DNA of 64,000 nt from Dastarcus helophoroides (lineage: Eukaryota > Arthropoda > Insecta > Coleoptera > Bothrideridae): assembly GCA_028583605.1 (NCBI GenBank), contig CM053329.1, forward strand, positions 16,043,948-16,107,947, given 5' to 3'. The first letter of the stretch is position 1. The number at the start of each line of letters is the position of its first letter. Under the pieces are notes generated by a model, which saw only the letters and a list, made by a program, of their open reading frames with translations, was not told the DNA's origin and ran no database searches. Shown piece by piece: positions 20,298 through 31,359 of this stretch. The position numbers and the translations under genes were made by a program.

Positions 20298-20620
20298 GTT
20301 TGTTCGAATTTTTCTTATTATATATCGTGAAATTCATAGAAAATGGCTACAGAAGGCAAACTCCTTGGACACTATCCATGAGTTTTGTTCTAATTTTTCT
20401 TAATATATGTCTTATTATTCATAGAAAATAGCCACAGAAGGCAAACTCCTTGGACACTGTCCACGATGTTTTTTCTCATTTTTCTTATTATATGTATATT
20501 TATTTATAAAAAATAGCCACAGAAGGCAAACTCCTTGGACACTATCCATAAGGTTTGTTGTAATTTTTTTTATATGGTGTGATATTCATAGAAAATAACC
20601 ACAGAAGTCAAGAAAGACTC
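20276..20620 (+). repeat. Tandem copies of the exon 2 donor region (85 bp x 4)
   Basis: CTCCTTGGACACT occurs at 20276 (in the exon), 20361, 20446 and 20531 (in intron 2), an exact 85-bp step. Each unit holds the last exon codons, the donor area and about 60 bp of intron ending CACAGAAGGCAAA. In copy 2 the donor G is changed (ATGAGTTTTG), copy 3 reads ACGATGTTTT, and copy 4 keeps AAG/GTTTGT. The intronic copies carry shifted or stopped frames. Confidence 0.9.
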
Positions 20621-21474
20621 AAATGCCTAGAAATACTTTAAAATATATTTTCAAGAAAAGATGTAAATGCCTACTTGCAAAGATGACCTAAAATTATATT
20701 TTTAAGGAAAGACCTAAATGCCTATTTTCATTGACTAAGTCTCAACAAACTTCTATTTTCATAAAAATACCTAAATCCCTATTTTCAGTAGACTTCAATT
20801 CTTGTTTCTAGGGAATTAACTCAAAGTTGTATTTTCAAGAAAATGGTTAAACAAATATTGTGAAAAAATGCTTAAACCCCTACTCTTGAAGGAAATACCT
20901 AAAGAACTATTTAAAAAAATACTCAAACGACTATTTTGAAGAAAGAATCAAGACGCTAAATTAAAAAAAGAAAACGTATTCTGCAGCAAACGTATAAGCC
21001 TCCATTCTGAAGGAAATAAAAACTTCTACTTTCAAAAATAGACTTAAAAGCCCATTTTTCAGGAAAAAACTTTAGGTCTTATTTTCAGGTCACAAATCTA
21101 AACACCTATTTTTCAAGACCAGGATTAAACTTCGACCCCAAATAAAATACTTTAATTTCTATTAATAAAATAATGATAAATACTTAAGAAGCAGTCGAAA
21201 ACTACATTTTCAAAAATAAATTTAAAAATCTGTTGTCCAGAACAAACTATAAGAAGAATTTGTAAGAAAAAACCTAAGAGACTACTTTAAAGTAAAGACT
21301 CCTCTAATACAAAAAAAGTCTCAAGAGCCTAACCTCAATAAAAGTTCATTTTCAAGAAAGGACTGACTGAAGTCTTTCAAGAAGAAAAATTAGACGCCTA
21401 TGTTCAGTACAAGACTCATTTTTAAGAAAAAATCATCATCAGATACACTGATACACAATCGTGTTTAATTCCAG
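20298..21474 (+). other. Intron 2 of the LRR gene (1.2 kb)
   Basis: The donor is GATGAG/GTTTGT and the acceptor GTGTTTAATTCCAG. After the 85-bp copies, about 20600-21420 is a loose tandem repeat of some 30-40 bp around AAGAAAAGACCTAAATGCCT and CTATTTTCA. No exon is seen within it. Confidence 0.8.
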
Positions 21475-22026
21475 ATTCGAGGGCAAATGCTGGACCGCCA
21501 CTCCCGCTCCTTGAGGTTGACCAAACTCTACCCGGGCACCCGCTACCTGATCTGCGTCCTAGCTTTGGGCAACTGGGCTTCGCACCGTCGAGAAACCGCG
21601 GAATCTCGCCTCGCTGCCCGCCGGCCCGAGAACGGATCCATGAAAGACACCCTCGAGGTATTCAACGATGCCATGCTCCCTCTACTCATCGACTCACCCA
21701 CCAGTAAATGCACGGAAGTGGGAACGTTGGGCGCCCCGGACAGTATGCACGTGGGGGCCGGTGTTCCCGAGCAGGGCATCCAATCGATCCTGACGAGACG
21801 TTTGGGGTTGATAGTGGGGTGTTGTATGGGGTTTGTGGTGTTCATAGTGTTGGTGTCCGTGTTGGGATATTTAAAAATGAAGAAGCAACGCGCCGCCGTC
21901 AAACGGGAACAACAACACGTGCCGCCCGAGTACATTTCGTATAGACATTTTTCGATACAAAGTGGGGAAGGGGGCGGCGGACACGGCGGACATCCCCAGT
22001 TTATCACGAGCATGACGACTACCTAG
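21475..22026 (+). CDS. atk: LRR membrane protein, coding exon 3 (FN3-like end, transmembrane segment, tail)
   Basis: Exon 3 codes for residues 1187-1369 and ends with TAG at 22024-22026. It completes the FN3-like domain (SLRLTKLYPGTRYLICVLAL). A Ser/Gly-rich linker of about 70 residues follows, then one hydrophobic segment at about residues 1296-1319 (LGLIVGCCMGFVVFIVLVSV), a basic stop-transfer KMKKQR and a cytoplasmic tail of about 50 residues with PPEYISYRHFSI and a Gly/His-rich patch. This predicts a single-pass type I membrane protein rather than a GPI-anchored chaoptin, which favours the artichoke-type assignment. GC content is higher than in the surrounding repeats. Confidence 0.87.
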   Translation: MRGQMLDRHSRSLRLTKLYPGTRYLICVLALGNWASHRRETAESRLAARRPENGSMKDTLEVFNDAMLPLLIDSPTSKCTEVGTLGAPDSMHVGAGVPEQGIQSILTRRLGLIVGCCMGFVVFIVLVSVLGYLKMKKQRAAVKREQQHVPPEYISYRHFSIQSGEGGGGHGGHPQFITSMTTT

Positions 22027-22543
22027 TCTAACTAAATAAGAATGACAATCCCCTCGAGGTTAAATCCGAAAACAAAGAATGTTTAATATTCGGCGCGAGT
22101 CTTGGAGGTATCAGGGTGGCGCAAACATTACTTGACACTAATAACCTTGTGTTTTGGAATTACACAGGGAAAATACAGCGTTCAACTATTTCAATTAAAA
22201 TGCAAATCCCACTCGTTTACCAATAAGTTAACAACTGGGGCGCCTCAGTTCGATCATTAATCTTAATTAAAATTTTCGGCTTTCGCTGTAGCTGAATTTG
22301 TTTTCTGTCGGCGTGAAAAACGAACTTGTTAGATTCTGACTTGTTTAAAGCCCGAGAGAGATTTACGCATTTCCATAAGAAGATTTCGGGGGACGAGGAC
22401 TTCATTTCACTGTTTATTTATTTAGGGTGTTTTAAATCACGACGCGAAGACGTCACAAATTTACTACCCGAAATTATCAACTATTTTATAATTTTCTAAT
22501 TCATATGTCTTATAAAAAGGGAGAACGTAATTTAAGGAATAAA
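22027..22543 (+). other. Probable 3' untranslated region of the LRR gene
   Basis: Moderately complex sequence follows the stop. ATTAAA at 22194-22199 and AATAAA at 22538-22543 are candidate polyadenylation signals. Which one is used cannot be told from sequence. Confidence 0.4.
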
Positions 22544-22721
22544 TGTATGCGGTCAGATCAATTAAATCATTAATTAAATTTGAAATGAAACAGTGGATTC
22601 ATCTTTATTTTTTGAGTAAGGTAGTGTTAAACTCCAAATTTTTTTATTCAGGATTTTCAACTTTTTTGTCCTACTTATTGATCTTACTGTCACTACAACA
22701 AAAATCATTTTGAAGTTCAAA
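22544..22721. other. AT-rich spacer
   Basis: Nothing recognised between the probable gene end and the 435-bp duplicated segment. Confidence 0.35.
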
Positions 22722-23158
22722 ACCGATCAGTACGTTTGCAAAAAATAAAAATAAGAAAAATGTCGAAATCTCTAAAGTTGAATTTATATTTAGAGAATTT
22801 TTCAAACTTAAACTTTTGAAGAAATTAAAATTTAGGTTTGAGTGTAAAATTTTAAGAAAATTGAAATTTCTACAAAAAAAATTTCTATTTTTTTTAAAAA
22901 TTCTCGAAATCCAGTATAGAGTCAAAATTTTAGAAGAAAAATGTAGAAAGTTCTTCTTCAATCTCCAAATTTTGAAACTAATACAAACAAAGTATTTCAA
23001 GAAATGCATCATACTTACAAAAATATTAGTTTTAAAATTTCGTAAAAAAACCCAAGATTTTTTCCAGAAACTTTTTTTATGAATTTTCGAGCAATAAATC
23101 GAATTATCCGAATCAATATCTGAATTTAAAAAACAAAAACTAAGATCTGGTTGATCAA
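22722..23158 (+). repeat. 435-bp duplicated segment, left copy
   Basis: Nearly collinear with 28306-28740 in the same orientation, from ATCAGTACGTTTGCAAAA to ACTAAGATCTGGTTGATCAA. It contains GAAATCCAGTATA and GTATTTCAAGAAA. A partial third copy lies at about 27927-28107. The copies stand on either side of the TCAAGGTCA array. Confidence 0.8.
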
Positions 23159-23839
23159 TAAATAGAATAGACGTTTTACGTTGCAAAATTTTGAGAAAGT
23201 TAATTAAGAGGAAACAATACATTAGTAAAAATACTGAAAATTTCTAGTTGAAATCCGAAATTTTGGGAAAAGATGGCAATACTTTAAGCTTAATTTTGGG
23301 AAAATAACTTGGAAACTCTCAATATTTATATAGAAAACCACAATTTTTATCTCCAAAGTTTAAGAAAAAAATTTAAATTTGGTAAAAATATAATTTTCTC
23401 AAAATTTCGAGTAAACAGTCAACATTTCGGTATAAAGTTCTAATTAATTTTTTTTAAGTAGCAATGATTTTAAAATTAAAATTTTGACAAACAGTAAAAT
23501 CAAAGACAATTCTTTGTTTTTTAACGTTATTTCAAACCCATTCAATAAAATATCCCGATTGTTTAAATAAATGAAAATATTAGCAGATTTCGAAAACAAC
23601 TTTTTGAATTGTGACATGTGAAATAGACCGATGTGATATTTATGATTTCATCAAAATTTGTTAAGAAAAAATGAAATTTCGAAAATACCAGACCTTATAA
23701 AGCAACTTCCAAAATCAGAGAAAACTATCGACTTCCATTTCAAAACTCAACATCTCTAAAACAGTCGACATTTTAAAATTTCAGTCGTAATTTAAAAAGG
23801 TAATATTCCTAAAAAATAGGGGCATTGATCACACGAACT
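23159..23839. repeat. Degenerate AT-rich sequence
   Basis: Drifting AAATTTT-type sequence with no clear period and no gene signal. Confidence 0.45.
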
Positions 23840-24985
23840 TAAGCTCAAGTTAGCTCAAAATCAAGGCCAAGTGATCTCAAAATAGATGTATTCAAGGTCA
23901 GGCATTTTAAAGGTCAAGTGAGTTCAAGGACACACGTGTACAAGGTCACATGCGGCCAAGGTCGCGTTAGCTCAAGGTCACCTAAATTTAGGATTACGTT
24001 AGCTCGAGATCGTGTATATTTAAGGTCACGTTACCTCAAGGTCGCACGAGTTTTAAGTCGCGTAAACTCATAAATTTAGCTTCCCGTCAGTTCAAGGCCG
24101 TGATAATTCAAGGTCACATGAGTTCAACACCACTTGAACTCAAGGAATTAAAGGACACATAAGTACAAGGTCACATGCAGCCAAGGTCGTGTTAGCTCAA
24201 GGTCACCTAAGTTTAGGATTACGTTAGCTCGAGATCGTGTGTATTTAAGGTCACGTTACCTCAAGGTCGCACGAATTTTAAGTCGTGTAAGCTCGTAAAT
24301 TTAGGGTCCCGTCATTTCAAGGCCATGATAATTCAAGGTCACATAGTTCAACACTACTTATACTCAAGGAGTTTAAGGACACATGAGTACAAGATCACGC
24401 GGCCAAGGTCGCGTTAGCTCAAGGTCACCTAAGTTTAGGATTACGTTATCTCGAGATCGTGTGTATTTAAGGTCATGTTACCTCAAGGTCGCACGAGTTT
24501 TAAGTCGCGTAAACTCGTAAATTTAAGTTCCCGTCAGTTCAAGGCCGTGATAATTCAAGATCACATGAGTTCAACACCACCTTGAACTCAAGGAGTTTAA
24601 GGACACATGAGTGCAAGATCACGCGGCCAAGGTCGCGTAAGCTCAAAGTCACCTAAATTTCAAATTACGCTAGCTCAAGGTCATGTATTTCCAAGGTTAC
24701 CTTACTCAAGGTTGCGTAAGTTTAAAGTCGCTTAAACTCGTTAACTGAAGGTCATGTAAGTTGAAGGCCGTGCAATTTCAAGGTCACGTGAGTTTAACAT
24801 TACTTGATTTAAAGGTCACGTAGGCCAAAGAACACGTGAGCTCAAGACCACATCAGTTTAAGTTCACACGAGCTTTAGATCACGTGAGTTCAACATCAAG
24901 TGAGTTCAAGGCCACGTAAGCTCAAGGCCACGTTATCTCAAATTCACGTGGATTTAAGGACACATGAATTCATGTGAATTCCTAA
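23840..24985 (+). repeat. TCAAGGTCA-rich array, part 1, with 225-bp higher-order unit
   Basis: Short units of about 15-16 bp centred on TCAAGGTCA followed by CG/CAT and a variable part. A higher-order unit starting near GCGGCCAAGGTCGCGTTAG recurs at about 23949, 24178, 24399 and 24623 (steps about 222-229 bp). TCAAGGTCA equals the monomeric binding site of FTZ-F1/ERR-type nuclear receptors; whether it acts as one is untested. Confidence 0.85.
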
Positions 24986-25309
24986 AAAAAAGGTGCATCG
25001 GATTAAAATCGAACTTTCAATAAAACGTCAAAATTGGTTGAAAAAAGTCAAAATTTCGAAAAAATCCCTGAACTTGTGATGAAGAAAAGAGTCGTAGGTA
25101 GAAAACAATCTTTAATTATATACCAAGAAAAGTCAACATTTCGTCAAAATATTATTTTATCAAAATTTTATAAAAATAGCTCTAGATCAAAATATAAAGG
25201 TCCGCATTTCCAGAAGAAGTTGCAGTTTCGGGTTTTCAATTGAAATTTTATGAAAAGGTAACAAATAACAAACTGGAAATTTAAAGGAAAAAATCAAACT
25301 TTTGATAAA
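24986..25309. other. AT-rich spacer inside the TCAAGGTCA array
   Basis: About 320 bp of GAAATTTT-type sequence splits the array. The 69-codon open frame at 25034-25243 has no domain and is not called. Confidence 0.4.
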
Positions 25310-27860
25310 GATAACACGAGCTGAAGATTACGTGAGTTCAAGATCACATGAGCTCAAGGTCACACAGGTTTTAAGTCGCTAGGTTTACGCTCACGGGAAC
25401 TCAAGGTTACGTAGATTTAAAGTCATATAAGTTCAAGGTCATGTAAGCTCAAGGTTGCATGATTTTAGGGTCACGTGCGATCAGGGAAACTCGCGAAATT
25501 ATGTTCAAGATCACGTATGTTCAAGGTCATGTGTGTCCAAGGTCACATGTGTCCAAGGTCACGTATGTTCAAGGTCACGATTGTTCGAAGTCAAGTGAGT
25601 TCAAGTTTTCGTAAACTTAGAGTCACTTAAATTCAAGATCATGCTACCTCAAGGTCACGTCCAAGGTCACGTGTGTTTAAGGTCACGATAGTTCGAAGTC
25701 ACGTGAGTTCAAGTTCCCTTAAACTCAGAGTCACTTAAGTTCAAGATCATGCTACCTCAAGATTACGTCAGATGAACGTCACTTGATCTAATGGTCATGT
25801 ACGTTTAAGATGACATCAGCTGAGTTTCAAGAGTTCAAGATCAAACGAGCTTTAGCTCACGAAAGTTAAATATCACGTGTGCCCAAGGCCACGTGGACTC
25901 AAAATCACATATATTCAATGTCACATATTTTGAAGGTCAAGTGAGTTCAAGGACACATGTGTACAAGGTCACGTTTGGGGTAAACCTAATGTCACCTAAG
26001 TTTAAAAATTACGTTAGCTCGAGGTCGTGTATTTTCAAGGTCACGTTACATCAAGGTTACGTTACCTTAAGGTCACGTTACCTTAAAGTTACGTTACCTC
26101 AAGGTCATGTTACTTCAAGGTCATGTTACCTCAAGGTCACGTTGTCCTAAGGTCGCGTTACCCCAAGGTCACGTTACCTCAAGGTCACGTGAATTTAAGG
26201 ACGCGTAAACTCAAGGTCACGTCGGTTTAAGATCGCACTGGTTCAAGGCCACGTGAGTTCAACATCAGCTGATTTCAAGGTTACGTGAGCCAAAGAACAC
26301 GTGAGTTCAAAACCACATCAGTTAAAGTTTACTCTAGCTAAGATCACGTGAGTTAGAGATCACATGGATTTAAGTTGCGCAGGTTTACGCTCATGTGAAC
26401 TCAAGACTACGTGAATTTAAAGTCATATATGTTCAAGGTCATATAAGCTCAAGGTTGCATGATTTCAAGGTCACGTGCGATCAGGAAAAATCGAGGTTAT
26501 GTGTGTTTAAGGTCATATAACTTCAAGATGCGTAAGCTCAAGATTACATGAATTCAAGATCACGTGCAATCTGGAACACGTAAATCTGTTCACCTGAGTT
26601 CAAAATTATATTAGTTGAAGGCCACGTATGTTCAAAGTTGCGTGTTTTTAAGGTCACGTTAGCTCTAAGTCACTTGAGTTCAAGTTCTCGTAAACTCCGG
26701 GTCACTTGAGTTGAAGATCATGCTATCTTAAGGTCACGTGAGACCGACGTCACGTCAGCTCAATATCACCTCAGTTCAGGGTAATATGAGTTCAAGATCA
26801 CACTAGCTTGAGATCACGTAAACCCAAGGACACATAAACCCAAATCACGTGTATACAAAGTCATGCATTTCCAAGGTCAAGTAAAGTCAAAGACACATTG
26901 GTAAAAGATCACGTGCGGTCAAGGTCACGTAAATAAAGGTCACCTAAGTTTCTGATAATGTTAGCTCGAAGCCGTGTGTGTTCAAGATCACGTTACCTCG
27001 AGACCGTGTGTGTTCAAGGTCACGTTACCTCAAAGTCACGTTAGTCTATGGTCACGTAAACTCGTAAACCTAAGATTACGTCAGTTGAAAGCCATGTTAG
27101 TTCAAAGTCACTTAAGTTTCTGATTATATTAGCTCGAAGTCGTGTGTGTTAAAGATCACGTTACCTCGAGGCCGTGTGTGTTCAAGGTCACGTTACCTCA
27201 AAGTCACGTTAGTCTATGGTCACGTAAACTTGTAAACCTAAGATTACGTCAGTTGAAAGCCACGTTATTTCAAAGTCACCTAAGTTTCTGATTATGTTAG
27301 CTCGAAGCCGTGTGTGTTCAAGATCACGTTACCTCGAGGCCGTTTGCGTTCAAGGTCACGTTACCGCAAAGTCACGTTAGTCTATGGTCACGTAAACTCG
27401 TAAACCTAAGATTACGTCAGTTTAAGGCCATGTTAGTTCAAAGTCACGTGAGTTTAACGCCACTTGATCTCAAGGTTACATTGGCCAATTATCACGTGAG
27501 CTCAAGACCATATCAGTTAAAGTTCACACGAGCTTAAGATTACGTGAGTTCAATATCAAGGCCATATGGGCTCAAGGCCACGTAAGTTCAAGGCCACGTA
27601 TGCTCAAGGCCACGTAAGCTCAAGACCATGTAAGCTCTAGACCACCTAAGCTCAAGGCCACGTAATCTCAGATTCAGGTGGATTTAAGGACACATGAGTT
27701 CGAAGTCACGTACGGTCAAGGTCGCGTTATGTTTGAGTTGCGTAAACTCAAGATCACCTGAGTTTAAGATTATGTTAGCTCAAGGCCGCGTGTCTTCATG
27801 GTCACCTTAGTCCGAGCTCACGTGAATGAAGATCGCGTAAACTCAAGGTCACTTGTGTTT
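25310..27860 (+). repeat. TCAAGGTCA-rich array, part 2, with 164-bp higher-order unit
   Basis: The same 15-16 bp units continue for 2.5 kb, the most regular run being about 26030-26200 (TTACCTCAAGGTCACG). A higher-order unit starting CCTAAGTTTCTGATAATGTT recurs at about 26943, 27107 and 27270, a step of about 164 bp. CACGTG palindromes are frequent where units read GGTCACGTGAG. Confidence 0.85.
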
Positions 27861-27869
27861 ACTTTGAGT

Positions 27870-28305
27870 TTTATAATGGAAATTTTAAAAGAAAAAAGTG
27901 AAAATCTAATGAATAAACTGGCCATTGAAATTTCTACAAAAAAACTTTCAATTTTTTTTTTAATTCTCGAAATCCAGTATACAATCGAAATTTTAGAAGT
28001 AGAAAGTTTTTCCTAAATCTCCGAATTTTGAAACAAATATAAATATAAACAAAGTATTTCAAGAAACGCTTCATATTCACAAAAATATTAATTTTAAAAT
28101 TTCGTAAATAACAATGGAAATTTTAAAAGAAAAAAGTGAAAATCTAATGAATAAACTGGCCATTTAAATAGAGGTGATAATTTCGAAAAAGCATAATTTA
28201 TCATTGAAAAAAGATCGAAATTTTAAAAAAAATGTGCCCCAAATTAAGAAAAAATATCGATTTTAATCATTTGAAGACTAAAGTCCCCCATTAAATAACT
28301 AGGAA
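27870..28305 (+). repeat. Partial copies of the flanking duplication
   Basis: A 54-bp block (AAAGTGAAAATCTAATGAAT and ACTGGCCATT) occurs at about 27874, 28111 and 28739. The part at 27927-28107 is a partial copy of the 435-bp segment. Open frames are by-products. Confidence 0.65.
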
Positions 28306-28740
28306 ACCAATCAGTACGTTTGCAAAATAAAAATAAGAAAAATGTCGAAATCTCTAAAATTGAATTTTTATTTAGAGATTTTTTCAAACTTAAACTTTTG
28401 AAAAACTAAAATTTAGGTTTGGGTGTAAAATTTTGAGAAAATTGAAATTTCTACAAAAAAACTTTTAAATTTTTTTTAATTCTCGAAATCCAGTATACAA
28501 TCGAAATTATAGAAGTAAAATGTAGAAAGTTCTTTAATTTCCGAATTTTGAAACAAATATAAAAATAAACAAAGTATTTCAAGAAACGCTTCATATTTAC
28601 AAAAATATTAATTTTAAAATTTCGTAAAAAAATCCAAGTCTTTCTCCAAAAACATGGTTTTTGAATTTTCTAACAACAAATCGATTTTTCCAAATTAATA
28701 TCTGAATTTAAAAAACAAAAACTAAGATCTGATTGATCAA
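28306..28740 (+). repeat. 435-bp duplicated segment, right copy
   Basis: Partner of 22722-23158 in direct orientation, collinear with small indels. See that entry for the shared blocks. Confidence 0.8.
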
Positions 28741-30560
28741 TGAAAATTTTAGAAGAAAAGAGTGAAAATCTAATGAATAAACTGGCCATTTAAATAAAGA
28801 GGTGAAAATTTCGAAAAAAAAGAATTTATCACTGAAAAAAAGATCGTAATTTCAAGAAAATGTTCCCCAAAATAAGAAAAAATGTCGATTTCAATCGTTT
28901 CAAGACTAAGGGCCCAATTTAAAAAGATAACGTTTTTAGAAAAAGTTATAATCGTAATTTTAGGAAAAAACAAAAATCGCTAAACTGATTTGTCAAAAAA
29001 GAAAAAATTTCAAAAAATCTTGTACTAGGGTTGAGAACAAGGTCCAAAATCTCGAAATTGATATCAGAACAAAGACGAAGTTTTCTCAAAATAAAATTTT
29101 CTTGAAGCTAGAAAAACAGTTCACTTTTTAAGATTACGGTCGAAATTGAAAAAAAAGGTCAACAAAAAGTTGTAATTTTAACAAATCAGTAAAAACCAAA
29201 AAAACAACGTGACAATTTGGAGAAAAAGGTCAAAATTTCGACAAACCAGGGTTATAATTAAGAAAAAATTCGTAACTTTACGAAAATCTTCGAATTTATA
29301 AAAAAAAATTATCAAAATCCAATTTCAAATGTCAATATTTCATTTAAATAAATTTTTCTCAAAATCTATAACATAAAATCGACATTTTAAGTTTCAAGAT
29401 TAGAATATAAAAGACCAACATTTTCAAAAAAGTTGTAATTTTGGACTTGAAATGAAAATTTTCACAAATAAGTAAAAATCAAAAAAAACAGCTTGACAAT
29501 TTGGAAAAAAAGGTCAAAATTTTGACAAACCAGAATTTATGAGTAAGGAAAAATCAAAATTCATAGAAAAAAGTCGACAAAAACTAGCTAAATTTAAAAA
29601 TACAGTATATCTAGAAAAAACTAAATTTGGTGTTTAATATCGAATTTTTTTTAAAAAAAGAAAGTAACTTGAGGGACAAACTTTCAATTTTGAATTTAGA
29701 AAAAAGGCCAGCAATTTTAAAAAAGTTAAAAAAGAATGAACGGAGAATTTTTAAAAAATGTTAAAATTTCGTTAAAAGATACTTACAACTCATAGAACAA
29801 AACTGAAAAAAGATTCGCGAAATTTCTAAAAAAAAAGAAGGCACTTTTTTGAAAAGATGAATTTTGTCGAAATTTCAAATTTTGAAATTTTCGAACTTTC
29901 TTCAAAATTTTTGCTTTTTTTGAAAATTTTGACCATTTGACCATTTAGACTTTTTTTTATTATGACTTAAAAAATTTTAACTTTTTTCTAAATTACTAAA
30001 TTTTTCAAAATTTCAACTATTTGTGAAAATTTCAACTTTCTTCAAACATTTTTTTAAAAATGTCAATCTTTTTCTCGAAATTTCGACTTCTTGTAACTTT
30101 GATTTTTGTAAAAATTTTCTTGTTCTGTAAGTTTTTTTGAATAACCTGACTTTTTAAATTGGAAGTTTTTAGAATTTTTAACGAATTGTATAAAACAAAT
30201 TCGAGACCTAATTTCAATTTTACGCTGGCATTTTTAAGGGAGTAAGTTTAAACTGGAATGTTAAAAAAAGTTCAAATTTACAAGAACTTTCAAGTTCAAA
30301 AACCAAATAGGGATTTAAAAAAAAAACACAAAACAAAATTGTATATTTCATTTAAAAATTTTGATTTCTGCAAAACTGTTTCTCAAAATTTTGATTCCAA
30401 ACGGTTTTGGAAATGATGTCTAAATTTCGAGGAGAAACGTGAAAATGTCAAATAAGATGGTCCTCAAGATTTCTATTTAAACATCGAAATGTCGATAAAA
30501 GCTAACATTTTCGAGTATAATATTTAAAAGTTTAATATTTAAAAAAAAAAAAGTTGTGGA
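28741..30560. repeat. Degenerate AT-rich sequence with a polarity switch
   Basis: A-rich GTCGAAATTTT-type sequence to about 29830. From 29860 to 30180 the same motif is in reverse orientation (TTTCAAAATTTCGAC on the + strand), then A-rich again. No gene signal. Confidence 0.5.
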
Positions 30561-31359
30561 AAGGCAAAATATGTGCTTGTCACCTGCAAAAATGTGGATA
30601 ACTTCGTGTAGAGACGTGTCTCAGCACGTATAGGCAACTTTAAATACAAATTCGTGTATTATTCATTGCATAGATTTTGAGAGGTTTTTAATGCCTATTT
30701 ATACCACCTTAGAGACTGATTTGTGAAAAAATCTCTCTTAGTGCTCTCCTACGTATTAGAGGAAACACCTGCGTGAAATTTCAGACTTTTAGACCTACCG
30801 ATTTACGCTGTGCGTTGTCTGGCAGTCAGTGCTTAGAGATTTATTAAGTAGATCCTTCTCACAAACTTTTCTAAAAAAAAATGTATTGGAAATGTCAGGT
30901 TTTTCTCAAAATTTTGTTCTTCTTTCCCAAATTTTTGATTTTTGTTTACCTTTATCGTCTTTTTTGCAGGATTTTAGTACGAAACTAAAAATTTCACCTT
31001 TTTAGAAGTCTATCGCTTAAAATTTTATTATTTTTTTGACGCCCAAACGTAAATGACTTTTTATGGAAATTCGTAAACTATTTATGTGCTGTAAAACTTG
31101 CCCTAATTTACATAAAATTTACTCTTTTAAAATATGGAGAAAGTTTCAGATGAGTGTCTTTAAACAATTATTTGGATTCTCTTAAAGATAAAGAAGATGG
31201 TACCAAAGTTAAACCATTTAACGCCTTTATGATTGTGTACCATAAAAGCTTCTTTGAAATGTCGAGTAAGTTTAGAACAAGTTTCAGAAATTCTTGTTCG
31301 AACTAGTAGCCACAACTCTCCCCCAAAAACAGATAAAAAATGCATTAAAATCCTACGGC
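30561..31359. other. Low-copy intergenic DNA, possible transposon relic
   Basis: The stretch 30565-30850 is more complex than its surroundings and has no partner in the window. The rest is AT-rich. An open frame of 61 codons at 31160-31345 (-) shows no domain. Confidence 0.3.

Noticed and set aside
23840..27860. CRISPR-like alternation of conserved and variable segments
   Set aside because: The conserved core is only about 9-12 bp, the 'spacers' are themselves related, higher-order periods exist, and the context is a eukaryotic genome with introns.
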